A DNA stretch of 64,000 nt, taken from positions 1-64,000 of the forward strand of contig NZ_RQGH01000039.1 of assembly GCF_004769635.1 (NCBI RefSeq), in the 5' to 3' direction. Below are positions 43,912-53,332 of the stretch, one piece after another. A model generated the notes under the pieces. It had not been told where the DNA came from, searched no databases, and saw only the letters and a list, made by a program, of their open reading frames with translations. The first letter of the stretch is position 1, and every line of letters begins with the position of its first letter. This stretch comes from Leptospira jelokensis (GTDB taxonomy: Bacteria; Spirochaetota; Leptospiria; Leptospirales; Leptospiraceae). The position numbers and the translations under genes were made by a program.

Positions 43912-45825
43912 ATGGGTGTTGCAATCAGCAGATTTTTAGAGAAACCATATCTTTCAATCTGCTTATTGTTTTTAATCACCATTGTTTCTATAACCTCTTA
44001 CGTATATTCCATCTTCAAACCAAAAGACAGTTCTATCTCTGAATACTATCTATCTGAAAATGCCGAATATTTTGTTGGTGATATTCCAAAAGACGATACT
44101 GGGAAAATTGATTTTCAAAAAATGCACAAAGTGCATTGGTTATCATCCTCCGGATGGATTGACGATGAAGAGTTCAAACGCATTACAGATTCTGAATATA
44201 TTTGGTTACGATCCAAAGCTTTTTCTGAATTAGCAAATGAAGACTTACATTTTTTATTGGAACATGCTGGCTTAAATATAGAAATTTTTAATGAGAATGG
44301 AGATTCCATCTTTAAGTATGGAGAATTTTCAGATCCTAAATATTTGCCTAATATTTTCCAATCAAAATTTTCCTGGGTAAAAATTCCGAAAGATGATTCA
44401 AAATTTTATTATCTAAGATTGTTTCACAAAAAAGGGATATTGTTTTCCATCACCATCATTGAAAATTTGATAGGAAAACAAACTGCACTGTACCGTGAAA
44501 TCGCATTAAAAAACCTAACAGCGATTTTTTTTCATTCTTTCTTTTTGATGATTGGAATTATTTGTGCTTTAGTTTACTTCATTGAATACAAAAAACAATA
44601 CAATATCCTTTTGGATTTCTCTTCTTTTTCTTTATGTTTTGGAATACTTGGATTAACTTCAAACGAATTCATACGTTATCTTTTTACAAACACACAGACC
44701 CTATACATCCTTTCTATTATTTCCTCAAATTTTGTTTTTATACCAATGTTATCTGGTGTGAGGCGTCTATTTGGAAGTGGATCCTTTCGTGTATTAGATA
44801 TATTAATTTATGGCGATGTGATCATTTGTTCTCTCACAACCATTTTAGTATTCTCCTTACCATTTTCCGATTTTTCGCATAGTTTATTAATCAGTACACG
44901 AAGTTTTTTCATTTTATTCAATTTACTGAACATCATCGGTCCCATTTTTATCACTTATGAATCCTGGAAAAAAGGAAACAAAGAAGCATTTGGTCATTTC
45001 ATTGGGTTTAGCATCACATTAGTTTTAGTGATTTTAGAAATCATTATGGCTATCAAATACAATGACACCACTCCAACAGGGATTGTATTTTGGGGAGTTT
45101 TATTTGGTGTTATTTCACAAGGTTTCGCCTTAGAACGCACTTTGTTTACCGATAGACAAAAAGCATTACTGTACAAGGAAGATTTATTAAAAGCAGAAAA
45201 AACTTTAAAAGAGAGCCAACTCAAAACACTCCAAACAAAAATGAATCCTCATTATTTGTTTAACTCCTTAAATACAATCCATGCCTTACATAAGATTAAA
45301 CCAGAGTTAATTGGTGATGCAATCATGAGCCTTGCAAACAACTATCGTTTCATATCCGATAGAACAGACCGCGATTGGATTCCATTTGAAGAAGAATGGA
45401 ATTTCTTAGAAGACTATTTGCACTTACAAAAACTTAGATTTTATGACACCATTCAAATTGATTTCAAAAAATCTGGTGATTTTTCGTCTGTCGTTTTACC
45501 ACCTCTTTTATTACAACCTATCATAGAAAATTCATTCAAACATGGATTCCGTGGTTCTAGTGAAGGTCAATTGCAATTATTCATCCATGCAAAGATGATA
45601 AAGGACTCAGTATTTAGTTTTGTGGTTTATGACAATGGAACAGGAATACCAGATGAACTGTTATCCGACAAACAGAAGTTAATGAGCAGATCACTTGGGA
45701 ATATCAAAGAAAGATTGAAAAATCTATATTCCGAATTTCAGTTTGACATCACTAAAAACTATCCTGAAGGGACACGAACTGAAATTCAGATCATCTTAAC
45801 GTCTAAGGTTCAGTCAACAACCTAA
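43912..45825 (+). CDS. LytS-like membrane sensor histidine kinase
   Basis: The 637-residue protein has an N-terminal membrane helix, an extracytoplasmic domain of about 150 residues and about seven membrane helices (about 200-395, 7TMR-DISM-like). A coiled coil follows, then a His_kinase (LytS) domain with phospho-acceptor His447 in NPHYLFNSLNTIHAL and an ATPase domain with LQPIIENSFKHG, VYDNGTGIP and SLGNIKERLKNLY. Its natural partner is the LytTR regulator at 37264-38001. The start is 3 bases after tonB, so kinase and transporter are co-expressed. Its end overlaps the convergent SCO gene by 23 bases. Confidence 0.92.
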   Translation: MGVAISRFLEKPYLSICLLFLITIVSITSYVYSIFKPKDSSISEYYLSENAEYFVGDIPKDDTGKIDFQKMHKVHWLSSSGWIDDEEFKRITDSEYIWLRSKAFSELANEDLHFLLEHAGLNIEIFNENGDSIFKYGEFSDPKYLPNIFQSKFSWVKIPKDDSKFYYLRLFHKKGILFSITIIENLIGKQTALYREIALKNLTAIFFHSFFLMIGIICALVYFIEYKKQYNILLDFSSFSLCFGILGLTSNEFIRYLFTNTQTLYILSIISSNFVFIPMLSGVRRLFGSGSFRVLDILIYGDVIICSLTTILVFSLPFSDFSHSLLISTRSFFILFNLLNIIGPIFITYESWKKGNKEAFGHFIGFSITLVLVILEIIMAIKYNDTTPTGIVFWGVLFGVISQGFALERTLFTDRQKALLYKEDLLKAEKTLKESQLKTLQTKMNPHYLFNSLNTIHALHKIKPELIGDAIMSLANNYRFISDRTDRDWIPFEEEWNFLEDYLHLQKLRFYDTIQIDFKKSGDFSSVVLPPLLLQPIIENSFKHGFRGSSEGQLQLFIHAKMIKDSVFSFVVYDNGTGIPDELLSDKQKLMSRSLGNIKERLKNLYSEFQFDITKNYPEGTRTEIQIILTSKVQSTT

Positions 45826-46357
45826 GTTCTGTTGCCAATGAATTGGCAGATACTCCACCAGGAAATGTTTTTAGAACATTTTGTTTTTCATCTAACACAT
45901 AAATAAAATTGGAATGATCGATACGATACGATTTCCCATCTCCCACTTTCTCCCTCACAATTCCAAACATATCTGTAAGTAAAACTAAGGATTCGGCGTT
46001 TGGAGATAACGCAGTTAGATTTTTACTAGGAAAATTTTGAACGTATTTTTCCAAAGTGCTGGGAGAATCGCGATCAGGATCCAATGTGATGAATACAAAT
46101 TGAAAGTTTTTTGCTTTCTCACCTAATATCAGTGAGGCCCTCCCAAAATTTGTTAAGGCAAGTGGACACATATCAGGGCAATGCGAAAATCCAAAATACA
46201 AAACAGTTTTTTTTTCAGTCCAAAATTTTGATTCCAAACTTTTTCCATTGGGTAAAACGAAACCCAACCGATTCCAAGTTTCCCAGTTGATGTTTGTTTT
46301 AGAATTACATCCGATACTTAAAAACAGAGAAATGAATATGAATAAAAATATTTTCAT
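45803..46357 (-). CDS. SCO1/SenC family copper chaperone (lipoprotein)
   Basis: The ATG at 46357 gives 184 residues; the open frame runs on to a TTG at 46378, which would lie inside the oxidase gene. The signal peptide ends in lipobox SIGC. The thioredoxin-like fold has the copper-binding CxxxC in FSHCPDMCPLAL and the conserved His in YRIDHSNFIYVLD. SCO proteins deliver copper to cuproenzymes, classically the CuA site of cytochrome oxidase. Here the adjacent multicopper oxidase or cupredoxin is the likely client. The ATG is 2 bases after the oxidase stop, so it is the last gene of the copper operon. Confidence 0.93.
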   Translation of the reverse strand: MKIFLFIFISLFLSIGCNSKTNINWETWNRLGFVLPNGKSLESKFWTEKKTVLYFGFSHCPDMCPLALTNFGRASLILGEKAKNFQFVFITLDPDRDSPSTLEKYVQNFPSKNLTALSPNAESLVLLTDMFGIVREKVGDGKSYRIDHSNFIYVLDEKQNVLKTFPGGVSANSLATELRLLTEP

Positions 46358-46359
46358 TG

Positions 46360-47424
46360 TTATACGGCAACTATCCAACCCATTCCACCATTTTCTGCCA
46401 TGTGGGTTTGGTGTGGGTGAAACATATACCTTCCTTTTTTTGTGAGCACAAACTCAATCACAACTCGTTCTGTTTGACCAATTGTGACAACATCGGAATG
46501 TCCATCTGGCACAACGCTACCCAGACTACGAATGATATCAAAGGTTTGGGCGTGTAAATGGAATGTCATCACAGGATCTCTTTCCATCATATTCTGAATG
46601 TAAAATCGAACTCTTTCCCCAACAGGGACTTTCATCGGATAACGATCATAAATTCCTGCAATTCCATTCCATGTGTAAAAGTCATTTTTGCCCTGTCCTT
46701 TTGTATCCCATCCTGAAAAAGTTAGAACAAATTCATGAGCTGGTTTTCTTTTCACAGGAGGATCGACAAGGAGCGCACCATACAGACCTTTGGCGGTATG
46801 TACCATCAGTGGAGGAACGTGGCAGTGATAGGGATGTAATCCAATTGGACCTGCTTCAATTTCATAAGTCCTATCTCCAAATGCTGGAATTGGTTCCCAA
46901 CCGTCTTCTAAAGGATCATGTGTTCCATGAAAATGTAAGGAATGCGGATCAGGACTAGAATTTTTCACATGGATCTTCAATCGATCACCTAGATTAGCTC
47001 GTAAGATTGGTCCTGGCACAACACCATCAAAGGTCCAAGCCTGGTAATTCACGTTATGAGCAATATTAACACTTAATGGAAATAAATTTAGCTGAAACTC
47101 TTTTGTTTTATTTTTTGTATTACTATAATTAGGTGGGAAATAAAATCGACTTGTATACTCCTCTTTGATAAAAAATGGAGGATGGGCCATACTTCCATAC
47201 GTATTCGTTCCCCTTAAACTGCCTCCAACTCCAATTGAATTTTGGTAATTATCGCTGATCGAAGGAGTTGTGACAACACCGAAATTAGTCGATGCAGAGG
47301 ATGGATCAGAAGGTCCACAAATATCATTGGTTCTTTTGGAGTTAAAACCCATGGAACCAAAAATTGATCCCACAAATCCCATCACTCCAAAACCAATGGT
47401 TGTTAAAAAACTTTTCCGATCCAT
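46360..47424 (-). CDS. Two-domain multicopper oxidase
   Basis: The 354-residue exported protein has an N-terminal hydrophobic signal without a twin-arginine pair. Domain 1 has HSLHFHG (His161, His164, His166) and a type-1/trinuclear motif HPYHCHVPPLMVHTAKG with Cys201. Domain 2 has FHLHAQTFDI (His289, His291) and FHPHQTHMAENGGM (His336, His338, His341). The layout is that of two-domain laccases or NirK-like oxidases with the blue copper in domain 1. The reaction is unknown: it may be a metal or phenol oxidase, or a copper-detoxifying oxidase. It lies between the PLDc_N-like protein and SCO1 in a copper operon. Confidence 0.9.
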   Translation of the reverse strand: MDRKSFLTTIGFGVMGFVGSIFGSMGFNSKRTNDICGPSDPSSASTNFGVVTTPSISDNYQNSIGVGGSLRGTNTYGSMAHPPFFIKEEYTSRFYFPPNYSNTKNKTKEFQLNLFPLSVNIAHNVNYQAWTFDGVVPGPILRANLGDRLKIHVKNSSPDPHSLHFHGTHDPLEDGWEPIPAFGDRTYEIEAGPIGLHPYHCHVPPLMVHTAKGLYGALLVDPPVKRKPAHEFVLTFSGWDTKGQGKNDFYTWNGIAGIYDRYPMKVPVGERVRFYIQNMMERDPVMTFHLHAQTFDIIRSLGSVVPDGHSDVVTIGQTERVVIEFVLTKKGRYMFHPHQTHMAENGGMGWIVAV

Positions 47425-47437
47425 TTATCGTACCTAA

Positions 47438-47749
47438 TTAGATATGGGAAATCAGACTTAAGACCCAAACTAGGATCAGTACTGCACTTCCACCACCAAC
47501 GGCAATTTGTTTGAATTTCTTTTCATACTCTGTATCCACAAGCAATAAATACAATGCAGGGCCAACAACTGGTACAACAAGAATGAAGAGTGACCAAACC
47601 ACTTGTTTGATTGTGGTCATATCTTTTTGTTTTGATAATCCAAATAAAGCAAGTGGTGCCCAAACCATTGTTAATACAAAAGGTAGGTAATACGCATACG
47701 ATCCGATAAAGTAAGTCCAAAAACTTGGGTTTGCATAATTTGTTTCCAT
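47438..47749 (-). CDS. Small PLDc_N-like membrane protein
   Basis: The 103-residue protein has three hydrophobic segments (about 12-36, 50-71, 86-103). The middle part WSLFILVVPVVGPALYLLLVD matches the PLDc_N (phospholipase D nuclease N-terminal) membrane module found on its own in many bacteria. A very similar stretch (LILLLPFVGALIYLYS) ends the neighbouring cupredoxin-NosD protein. There is no catalytic motif. It is probably a membrane partner of the copper proteins. Confidence 0.75.
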   Translation of the reverse strand: METNYANPSFWTYFIGSYAYYLPFVLTMVWAPLALFGLSKQKDMTTIKQVVWSLFILVVPVVGPALYLLLVDTEYEKKFKQIAVGGGSAVLILVWVLSLISHI

Positions 47750-47761
47750 AAATAACTCCTA

Positions 47762-49735
47762 TTAAGTAATCGACGGTTCTGTAACCGCTGTCATCGCATA
47801 ACCAGCATAAGCTAGTATTGTTAAAAATAAAACTATCCCACCAAACACAACAGTGTTTCTTACGACTGGTGAAATTTTTGATTCTTTCGAATATAGATAA
47901 ATTAATGCTCCAACAAATGGTAACAGTAATATCAACCAAAAGTACCGATCAATTTTTGCATTTTTAACTGAAAATCGATCTAACATCGCAAGCCCTGTCC
48001 ATGCCGCAAAAATTGCAAATGGCAAGAGGTAACCCATGATATGGAAGTACCATGTTTTCAATGTTCCAGGGAAATGGACCCTCCAACCAGATGTGTACAT
48101 TTTATTCGTTTCTCTTTCAAAATCCTTTAAATCAAATTTAGGTAATTCTGCAGAATCGATCAGACCTTTGTTGGTTTCAAAAACATCATGAGCAGGAACA
48201 ATTTTTGTTAAAGCTTCCGATGGCATATTGGTTTGAGAAGGTGGGATGGGTTGGTTTTTATAAGAACCCAAAACAAATTCCTTCAAGTTAGCTTGGACAA
48301 ACAAAGCGAGTAATCCAATACTTGATGACATATCTCCAATATGTGGATACCGAATTCCTGAACAGGATTGTAATGATTCGAGCAATGGAGGACTTGATAC
48401 TCCGTAAGAGTTTCCTTCAAAACAATTTCCCACATTCACTGGCCCACTGAGTGCAATATCACCTCTTCCAGAATGATACACTTTGTTATTTCTCACAACA
48501 TTGTTATTGGAAATCCAAATGTTTTCATCTATGTTCATGGTCACAAGAATTCCGTAATTGTTGTGATTGAAGACCAAATTGTCTTCGACAACATTTTCTA
48601 ATGCTCCAAGAAGTGCGATTCCATTTCCGATAGAAGGGTATTCTAATTTTTTTGAAGGTGCGTTTGTATTATTGTTATCATAAACAATATTCTTTTTCAC
48701 AACCATCTGCTTTTGCGGAGGTAATAATTCACGATCTAATGTATTTGGACCAATTCCCAATTGGTTTTTCCTCCAAATAGAAGATAATAAATAAATATTT
48801 CCACTCGAATTGGTTCCCGAATAACCTAGTGCATTATTTTCAGAAACTACGTCATTGATGATCGCATTACATGGATTACATTGACCAATATAAAAACCTG
48901 AATCAGGTGATCCAGAAGCGTACGAATGTTCAATCAATCCATCAACGGAATCAAAGGCATACACACCATAGTCACCATTATTATAGGCAGTGATATAAGA
49001 CCCACGGTACCCCTTTACTCCGGTCCAATACACACCATTCAGTGTTGCATTTCTAGTTGTGATGTTTTCAACAGCAACACCATCAGCACCGACCACCATA
49101 ATTCCATTGCCTCTTAAAAACTCTCCATCAATAATGGTTTCGTTTCTATCTTCTCCACGAATGGTGATCGATGGCGTTGTGACGGTGACTTCTTCTTTAT
49201 AAATTCCTTTTGCAACCAAAACGAGATCACCCGGAGATGCCGCATCCACTGCGTTTTGAATGGTTTTGTATTGTGATGGAACTTTGCGAGTCACACCAGT
49301 CCATTTTTTTGAAATTTTTGATTTTGTCGTGTTTGCCAGTGGATTATAGGACGCATCTCCAATTACGGCAACACCAGTCATTCCTATCTTACCATCGGGT
49401 GATGCATGGAAGGAACAAAAGTAAGGGAACACTCCCTCTTCTGGGAAAAACACATCGGTATGTGCCCCACGAAACATTGCTAAGTTGCCATAGGTTGTTT
49501 CTGTAGACCAATCTTTGTTTATTGAGATCGCGTTGTGAGGATTATTTCCCTCATTCACAAAACGAATTTTCCCACCTTTGTAAGTGCGAATCACTGGTGG
49601 ATGGAATGCATTGTCCATCATTGTAACATGAACGAATGCTGTACTCGCGGGATCTTCAGAATTGCAAAAATTCAAACCAAAGGTTAAGAACATTGCCACG
49701 AAGATTCCAATCAAAATCTTTTTGGTTTTTTCCAT
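47762..49735 (-). CDS. Cupredoxin / NosD-like beta-helix / membrane fusion lipoprotein
   Basis: The 657-residue protein has a signal peptide with lipobox LNFC (Cys24). A plastocyanin-like domain (about 34-127) carries the full type-1 copper ligand set His67, Cys107, His110 and Met119 (NPHNA and FCSFH...GM). A right-handed beta-helix of NosD/pectate-lyase type (about 150-480) follows, with TIQNAVDAASPGDLVLVAKGIYKEEV and repeated N.N...V..N...Y/GI turns. Three C-terminal membrane helices (about 567-652) include a PLDc_N-like segment. NosD-type proteins assist copper insertion into nitrous-oxide reductase, but no nosZ is present here. It is the first gene of the copper operon, driven by a near-consensus promoter. 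Confidence 0.88.
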   Translation of the reverse strand: MEKTKKILIGIFVAMFLTFGLNFCNSEDPASTAFVHVTMMDNAFHPPVIRTYKGGKIRFVNEGNNPHNAISINKDWSTETTYGNLAMFRGAHTDVFFPEEGVFPYFCSFHASPDGKIGMTGVAVIGDASYNPLANTTKSKISKKWTGVTRKVPSQYKTIQNAVDAASPGDLVLVAKGIYKEEVTVTTPSITIRGEDRNETIIDGEFLRGNGIMVVGADGVAVENITTRNATLNGVYWTGVKGYRGSYITAYNNGDYGVYAFDSVDGLIEHSYASGSPDSGFYIGQCNPCNAIINDVVSENNALGYSGTNSSGNIYLLSSIWRKNQLGIGPNTLDRELLPPQKQMVVKKNIVYDNNNTNAPSKKLEYPSIGNGIALLGALENVVEDNLVFNHNNYGILVTMNIDENIWISNNNVVRNNKVYHSGRGDIALSGPVNVGNCFEGNSYGVSSPPLLESLQSCSGIRYPHIGDMSSSIGLLALFVQANLKEFVLGSYKNQPIPPSQTNMPSEALTKIVPAHDVFETNKGLIDSAELPKFDLKDFERETNKMYTSGWRVHFPGTLKTWYFHIMGYLLPFAIFAAWTGLAMLDRFSVKNAKIDRYFWLILLLPFVGALIYLYSKESKISPVVRNTVVFGGIVLFLTILAYAGYAMTAVTEPSIT

Positions 49736-49750
49736 AGTTATTCCCGAAAC

Positions 49751-49766
49751 GTGAGGAATTCCTCAC
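49751..49766. promoter_or_regulatory. Perfect 16-bp palindrome, probable operator of the copper operon
   Basis: GTGAGGAATTCCTCAC is a perfect palindrome lying 9 bases downstream of the -10 box and 15 bases before the start codon of the cupredoxin gene. That is where a bound repressor would block transcription. The TetR regulator encoded just upstream is the obvious candidate binder. Confidence 0.7.
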
Positions 49767-49775
49767 ATTTTGAGA

Positions 49776-49804
49776 ATTATAGAATTGTGTTAAAACTTTG
49801 TCAA
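49776..49804 (-). promoter_or_regulatory. Consensus sigma-70 promoter of the copper operon
   Basis: On the minus strand TTGACA (49799-49804) and TATAAT (49776-49781) are exact consensus boxes separated by the ideal 17 bases. The promoter begins 8 bases after the TetR stop codon and faces the cupredoxin gene. It shows that the copper operon has its own strong start, separate from the efflux operon upstream. Confidence 0.85.
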
Positions 49805-49811
49805 TGTTAAA

Positions 49812-50438
49812 TCATCGAAAAGTTGAAAAATATACCAAAAGAAGGGTTTTCAGTTCGGCCAAAACCATCTTTTTTTCAGAGGGCTTTTGGGTCCGGCTTA
49901 CTATTTTCATCACCGAATCCACGGACTCAACGATCATCAGAGCGATATAAAATGCACGTTTTTTGTTCACTTTTGGGAACATGGCCAAAATCACTTTTTC
50001 TGCCAAAGATTTGGCAAATCGATTGTTACTTTCAGTGTCCAATAACAACAGAGCTTCGTTTGTATACAAAATAGAATTGATCAGATGGTATCCATTCACC
50101 TCACTTAACGTTTGTTCAAAGGCTTCCAGAGTAAAATCGATAAAACTTGGAGTGAATTTTTTACTTCGTTTCAACTCGTTAGTTACTTTTTCAAAGAATA
50201 AATCATGCATAATCAAATAACAATTTTCTGCATGTGAGTAAATGATGGACTCTTTATTAGGGAAAAATTGATAAATGGATCCAACAGAAATTCCACTTCT
50301 TTCTGCTATCAAATCAGTAGTTAACGCATCATAGCCAACTTCGCCTAACAACTGAATAGCTGTATCCACAATTTTTTGGTAACGTTCTTTGGAACGTTTT
50401 TGTTGAGGTATTTTTCTTGGATTGATGACTACATTCAT
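49812..50438 (-). CDS. TetR family regulator at the end of the efflux operon
   Basis: The 208-residue protein has a TetR DNA-binding domain at about residues 20-65: IVDTAIQLLGEVGYDALTTDLIAERSGISVGSIYQFFPNKESI. The C-terminal domain resembles TetR_C types with helical ligand pockets. It overlaps the end of macB by 4 bases (ATGA), so it is co-expressed with the MacAB/TolC genes. It also lies directly upstream of the copper-operon promoter and its 16-bp palindrome, so it may control either or both. Confidence 0.92.
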   Translation of the reverse strand: MNVVINPRKIPQQKRSKERYQKIVDTAIQLLGEVGYDALTTDLIAERSGISVGSIYQFFPNKESIIYSHAENCYLIMHDLFFEKVTNELKRSKKFTPSFIDFTLEAFEQTLSEVNGYHLINSILYTNEALLLLDTESNNRFAKSLAEKVILAMFPKVNKKRAFYIALMIVESVDSVMKIVSRTQKPSEKKMVLAELKTLLLVYFSTFR

Positions 50439-52381
50439 TCTGATCGTAACGCCACGATCGGACTTAGTTTTGCAGCATACTCAGAAGGCCACCAACCAAA
50501 CAAAATCCCTATCGTTATGGAAAACAAAAAAGCAAATCCGATGGAAGGAAAGGATAAAACGATCGTCCATCCAAAGTATTCTTGTAGAAATAAAACCGCC
50601 AAAATACCAAAAATCAGACCAACAATCCCTCCTGTGAGACTTGTCAAAGTTGATTCGATTAAAAATTGCAGACGGATGTCTGATTCTCTGGCACCCAGCG
50701 CTTTCCTTAGTCCGATTTCCTTTGTTCTCTCTTTTACAGATACCAACATGATGTTCATAATTCCAATACCTCCGACTAACAAAGATACTGTGGCAAGTGC
50801 AACTAATAAAGTAGACATAGTTTGATTCGTTTCGGACACCGCAGATTGGATATCAGCCATGCTCATCACTTGGTAGATATTTCCCATTGCTTCTGTTGTC
50901 CCATGCCTTTCATGCAAAAAACGTTTGATGGATGTGATAAAATCATCTGACGATTCATTGGGATCCAATTCCATTTCTAAATTATCTACAGCATCTTTAT
51001 TGAGTAACCGTTTCATCGCAGTGTTGAGAGGTATCAGTACAACATCATCTTGGTCACGAAACCCAGTGGATCCTTTTTCTGGTAATTGACCAATCACTCG
51101 AAAGGAAACTCGATTGATCTTTAAATACGTACCCACAGGGTTTTTGCCTTCATACAATTCTCTTACAACCGTATTTCCGACGAGGCAAACCAATGCACGT
51201 TTTTCATCCTCTTGTTCCGTAAAAAATCGTCCTTCTGTTGGTTCTAAATTTCTGAGTGATTCATAATTGTAACTTGCCCCAGTCACAAAACTATTCCAAT
51301 TCCTGTTTCCAAAAACAAGTTGTGCTCTACCATTCACAACAGCTGAAATTTGTTTCACTTCTGGGAATTTTTTTTGGACAGCATTCACATCATATACATC
51401 CAATCGATTGACAGTTCCTGCTTCCAATGACACCCCACCACTTCGCATCCCACCCGTTCGTACAATGACTAAATTCGCACCTAACGAAGAGAATTGTTCT
51501 TCTACTGATTTTTTGGCTCCTTCACCCAATGCCATTACGGAAATCACACAGACAACCCCAAACAAAATTCCAAGTGCAGATAAAAATGTTCGAAGCCGAT
51601 TCGAGGTGAGAGAAATTAATGACTGCTTCAAAATTCCTTTGAATAATTCCCATCCGGTTTTTCTGCGCAGGGAATTTTGGTAATGCGTTTGTATGGTTTT
51701 GGTATTTTTTTTGGATTCTTCACTCACGATCTTTCCATCACTGACATGGATGATGCGGTCACAATATTCTGCCATTTCTGGTTCATGGGTGACCATAACA
51801 ATCGTTTTGCCTTCTGAATGAAGCCTTTGTAATTCCAACATGATTTCGATTTTACTTTTTGAATCCAAATTTCCAGTTGGTTCATCTGCAAAAATGATTG
51901 GCGGATCATTTAACAAAGCTCTTGCGATTGCTACCCTTTGCTGTTGTCCACCAGAAAGTTCGTTTGGAGTATGGAACAATCGATTTTTGAGACCAACTTT
52001 TGTTAACTGTGTTTCAGCAACTAATTTTGGATTTTGAATATCAGTGTAAAGCGCTGGCAATGAAACATTTTGTAATGCATTTGTTTTTGCCAATAGATGG
52101 AATTGTTGGAAAACAAATCCAATCATACTTCCTCGAATATCAGATAAAACATTGGAAGTCTCGTTTTCTACGTGCCTACCGAATAATTTGTAAGACCCAC
52201 TATCAGCATGGTCAAGCAGTCCCATCACTTGCAATAAAGTGGACTTACCTGAACCGGAAGGCCCCATGATCGCAACAAATTCTCCAGGTTTGATTTCTAA
52301 ATGAATATGATTCAGAACGGAAAACTTTGAATTTCCAATTTGATATGACTTTGATAAATTTTTAATTTCGATTGCTAACAA
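50435..52381 (-). CDS. macB: MacB-type ABC transporter (ATPase plus permease)
   Basis: The 648-residue protein has an ABC domain (about 1-225) with Walker [10 protein letters not shown], signature [15 protein letters not shown] and Walker [16 protein letters not shown] MacB/FtsX permease half follows, with one helix near 270, a large periplasmic domain and three C-terminal helices (including [21 protein letters not shown]). The length equals E. coli MacB. The start is TTG at 52381, 3 bases after the macA stop. With MacA and the TolC-like protein it would form a mechanotransmission pump exporting a peptide, siderophore, lipid or drug; the substrate is unknown. Confidence 0.93.
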   Translation of the reverse strand: MLAIEIKNLSKSYQIGNSKFSVLNHIHLEIKPGEFVAIMGPSGSGKSTLLQVMGLLDHADSGSYKLFGRHVENETSNVLSDIRGSMIGFVFQQFHLLAKTNALQNVSLPALYTDIQNPKLVAETQLTKVGLKNRLFHTPNELSGGQQQRVAIARALLNDPPIIFADEPTGNLDSKSKIEIMLELQRLHSEGKTIVMVTHEPEMAEYCDRIIHVSDGKIVSEESKKNTKTIQTHYQNSLRRKTGWELFKGILKQSLISLTSNRLRTFLSALGILFGVVCVISVMALGEGAKKSVEEQFSSLGANLVIVRTGGMRSGGVSLEAGTVNRLDVYDVNAVQKKFPEVKQISAVVNGRAQLVFGNRNWNSFVTGASYNYESLRNLEPTEGRFFTEQEDEKRALVCLVGNTVVRELYEGKNPVGTYLKINRVSFRVIGQLPEKGSTGFRDQDDVVLIPLNTAMKRLLNKDAVDNLEMELDPNESSDDFITSIKRFLHERHGTTEAMGNIYQVMSMADIQSAVSETNQTMSTLLVALATVSLLVGGIGIMNIMLVSVKERTKEIGLRKALGARESDIRLQFLIESTLTSLTGGIVGLIFGILAVLFLQEYFGWTIVLSFPSIGFAFLFSITIGILFGWWPSEYAAKLSPIVALRSE

Positions 52382-52384
52382 AAA

Positions 52385-53332
52385 TTATCTCTTCGGAATT
52401 TTTGGTGATGAAAACGGCCCACCACTCCCATTTGATTTTTTGGAATCTTGTATTTTTTTCTTTCTGAAAACAGATTCTCCTTCTTTTAGACCGAATAAAA
52501 CCGCTGTGTTTTGGTCATCGAATGATCCAATGGTTACAATCGATTCTTTGTATAATTCATTTTCTTTGATTAGTATCACGCCCTTGCCATCATTACGTTT
52601 GATGAATTCATTCGGAACCAATAAGACATCTTTTTCTTCAGACAAAATAAAATCCACAGTGATCGACATTCCACTACGTAAGTATCCTGGTATTCTATTT
52701 AAATCCAAATCAACATTGTACATGGTTACGTTGTTTTCAATCACAGCTTCATAGCCGATATGTTTGACCTTTGCTTGGATCGGTTCATCGGAAAAGGAAT
52801 CAACAACGATGTTTGCCTTCTGTCCGATTTTAATTTTAGATAAATCAGTTTCATCCACTTTGGCTTGGACCATAAGGTTGTCAGACAAAACATATAAAAT
52901 ATCTTGTTGGGTAACTGTTTGACCAGGGCTAATATTGGAAGCGATCACCAAACCTCTTAAAGGTGAAATCACAGGTGTTGGTTTATAAAAATCTTCCCAT
53001 TTTTTTAATTCATCTGCACCTTTTGCTCGAGCTGCATCTAAAAGAGCGGCTCTTTCCGTTGAGCTCATCCATGCCAGAATTTTGCCCTTGCCAACTTGAT
53101 TCCCTTCTTCCACCAAAATAGATTCAACTCTACCTGCAATGGGTGGTTTGATTTCCAAACGATTTTTGGGAATGGCAGTTCCTGTTGCTCGAACAGTGAC
53201 AACTAAATCACCACGACTTACGATTGCTGACTCTATTTTGTAATCTTGTTTTGATTGGTTCCATCCAAATCCGAAATACAAACCTGTGGATGCAAAGAGA
53301 ACAAATATGAAAATATAAATTTTATTCTTCAT
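52385..53332 (-). CDS. macA: MacA-type periplasmic adaptor (HlyD family)
   Basis: The ATG at 53332 gives 315 residues, somewhat shorter than E. coli MacA. It has an N-terminal anchor helix (about 3-22), a lipoyl half-motif ATGTAIPKNRLEIKPPIAGRVESILVEEGNQVGKGKILAWM, a short helical hairpin (about 92-115) and the second lipoyl half PISPLRGLVIASNISPGQTV-like. A beta-barrel (VDETDLSKIKIGQKANIVVDSF) and membrane-proximal domain follow. The tail is Ser/Gly/Lys rich. The start overlaps the end of the TolC-like gene by 11 bases, so the two are coupled. Confidence 0.9.
   Translation of the reverse strand: MKNKIYIFIFVLFASTGLYFGFGWNQSKQDYKIESAIVSRGDLVVTVRATGTAIPKNRLEIKPPIAGRVESILVEEGNQVGKGKILAWMSSTERAALLDAARAKGADELKKWEDFYKPTPVISPLRGLVIASNISPGQTVTQQDILYVLSDNLMVQAKVDETDLSKIKIGQKANIVVDSFSDEPIQAKVKHIGYEAVIENNVTMYNVDLDLNRIPGYLRSGMSITVDFILSEEKDVLLVPNEFIKRNDGKGVILIKENELYKESIVTIGSFDDQNTAVLFGLKEGESVFRKKKIQDSKKSNGSGGPFSSPKIPKR

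Noticed and set aside
46360..47424. Twin-arginine export of the multicopper oxidase
   Set aside because: The N-terminus reads MDRKSFLTT, with no RR pair. Sec export or a variant signal is more likely.
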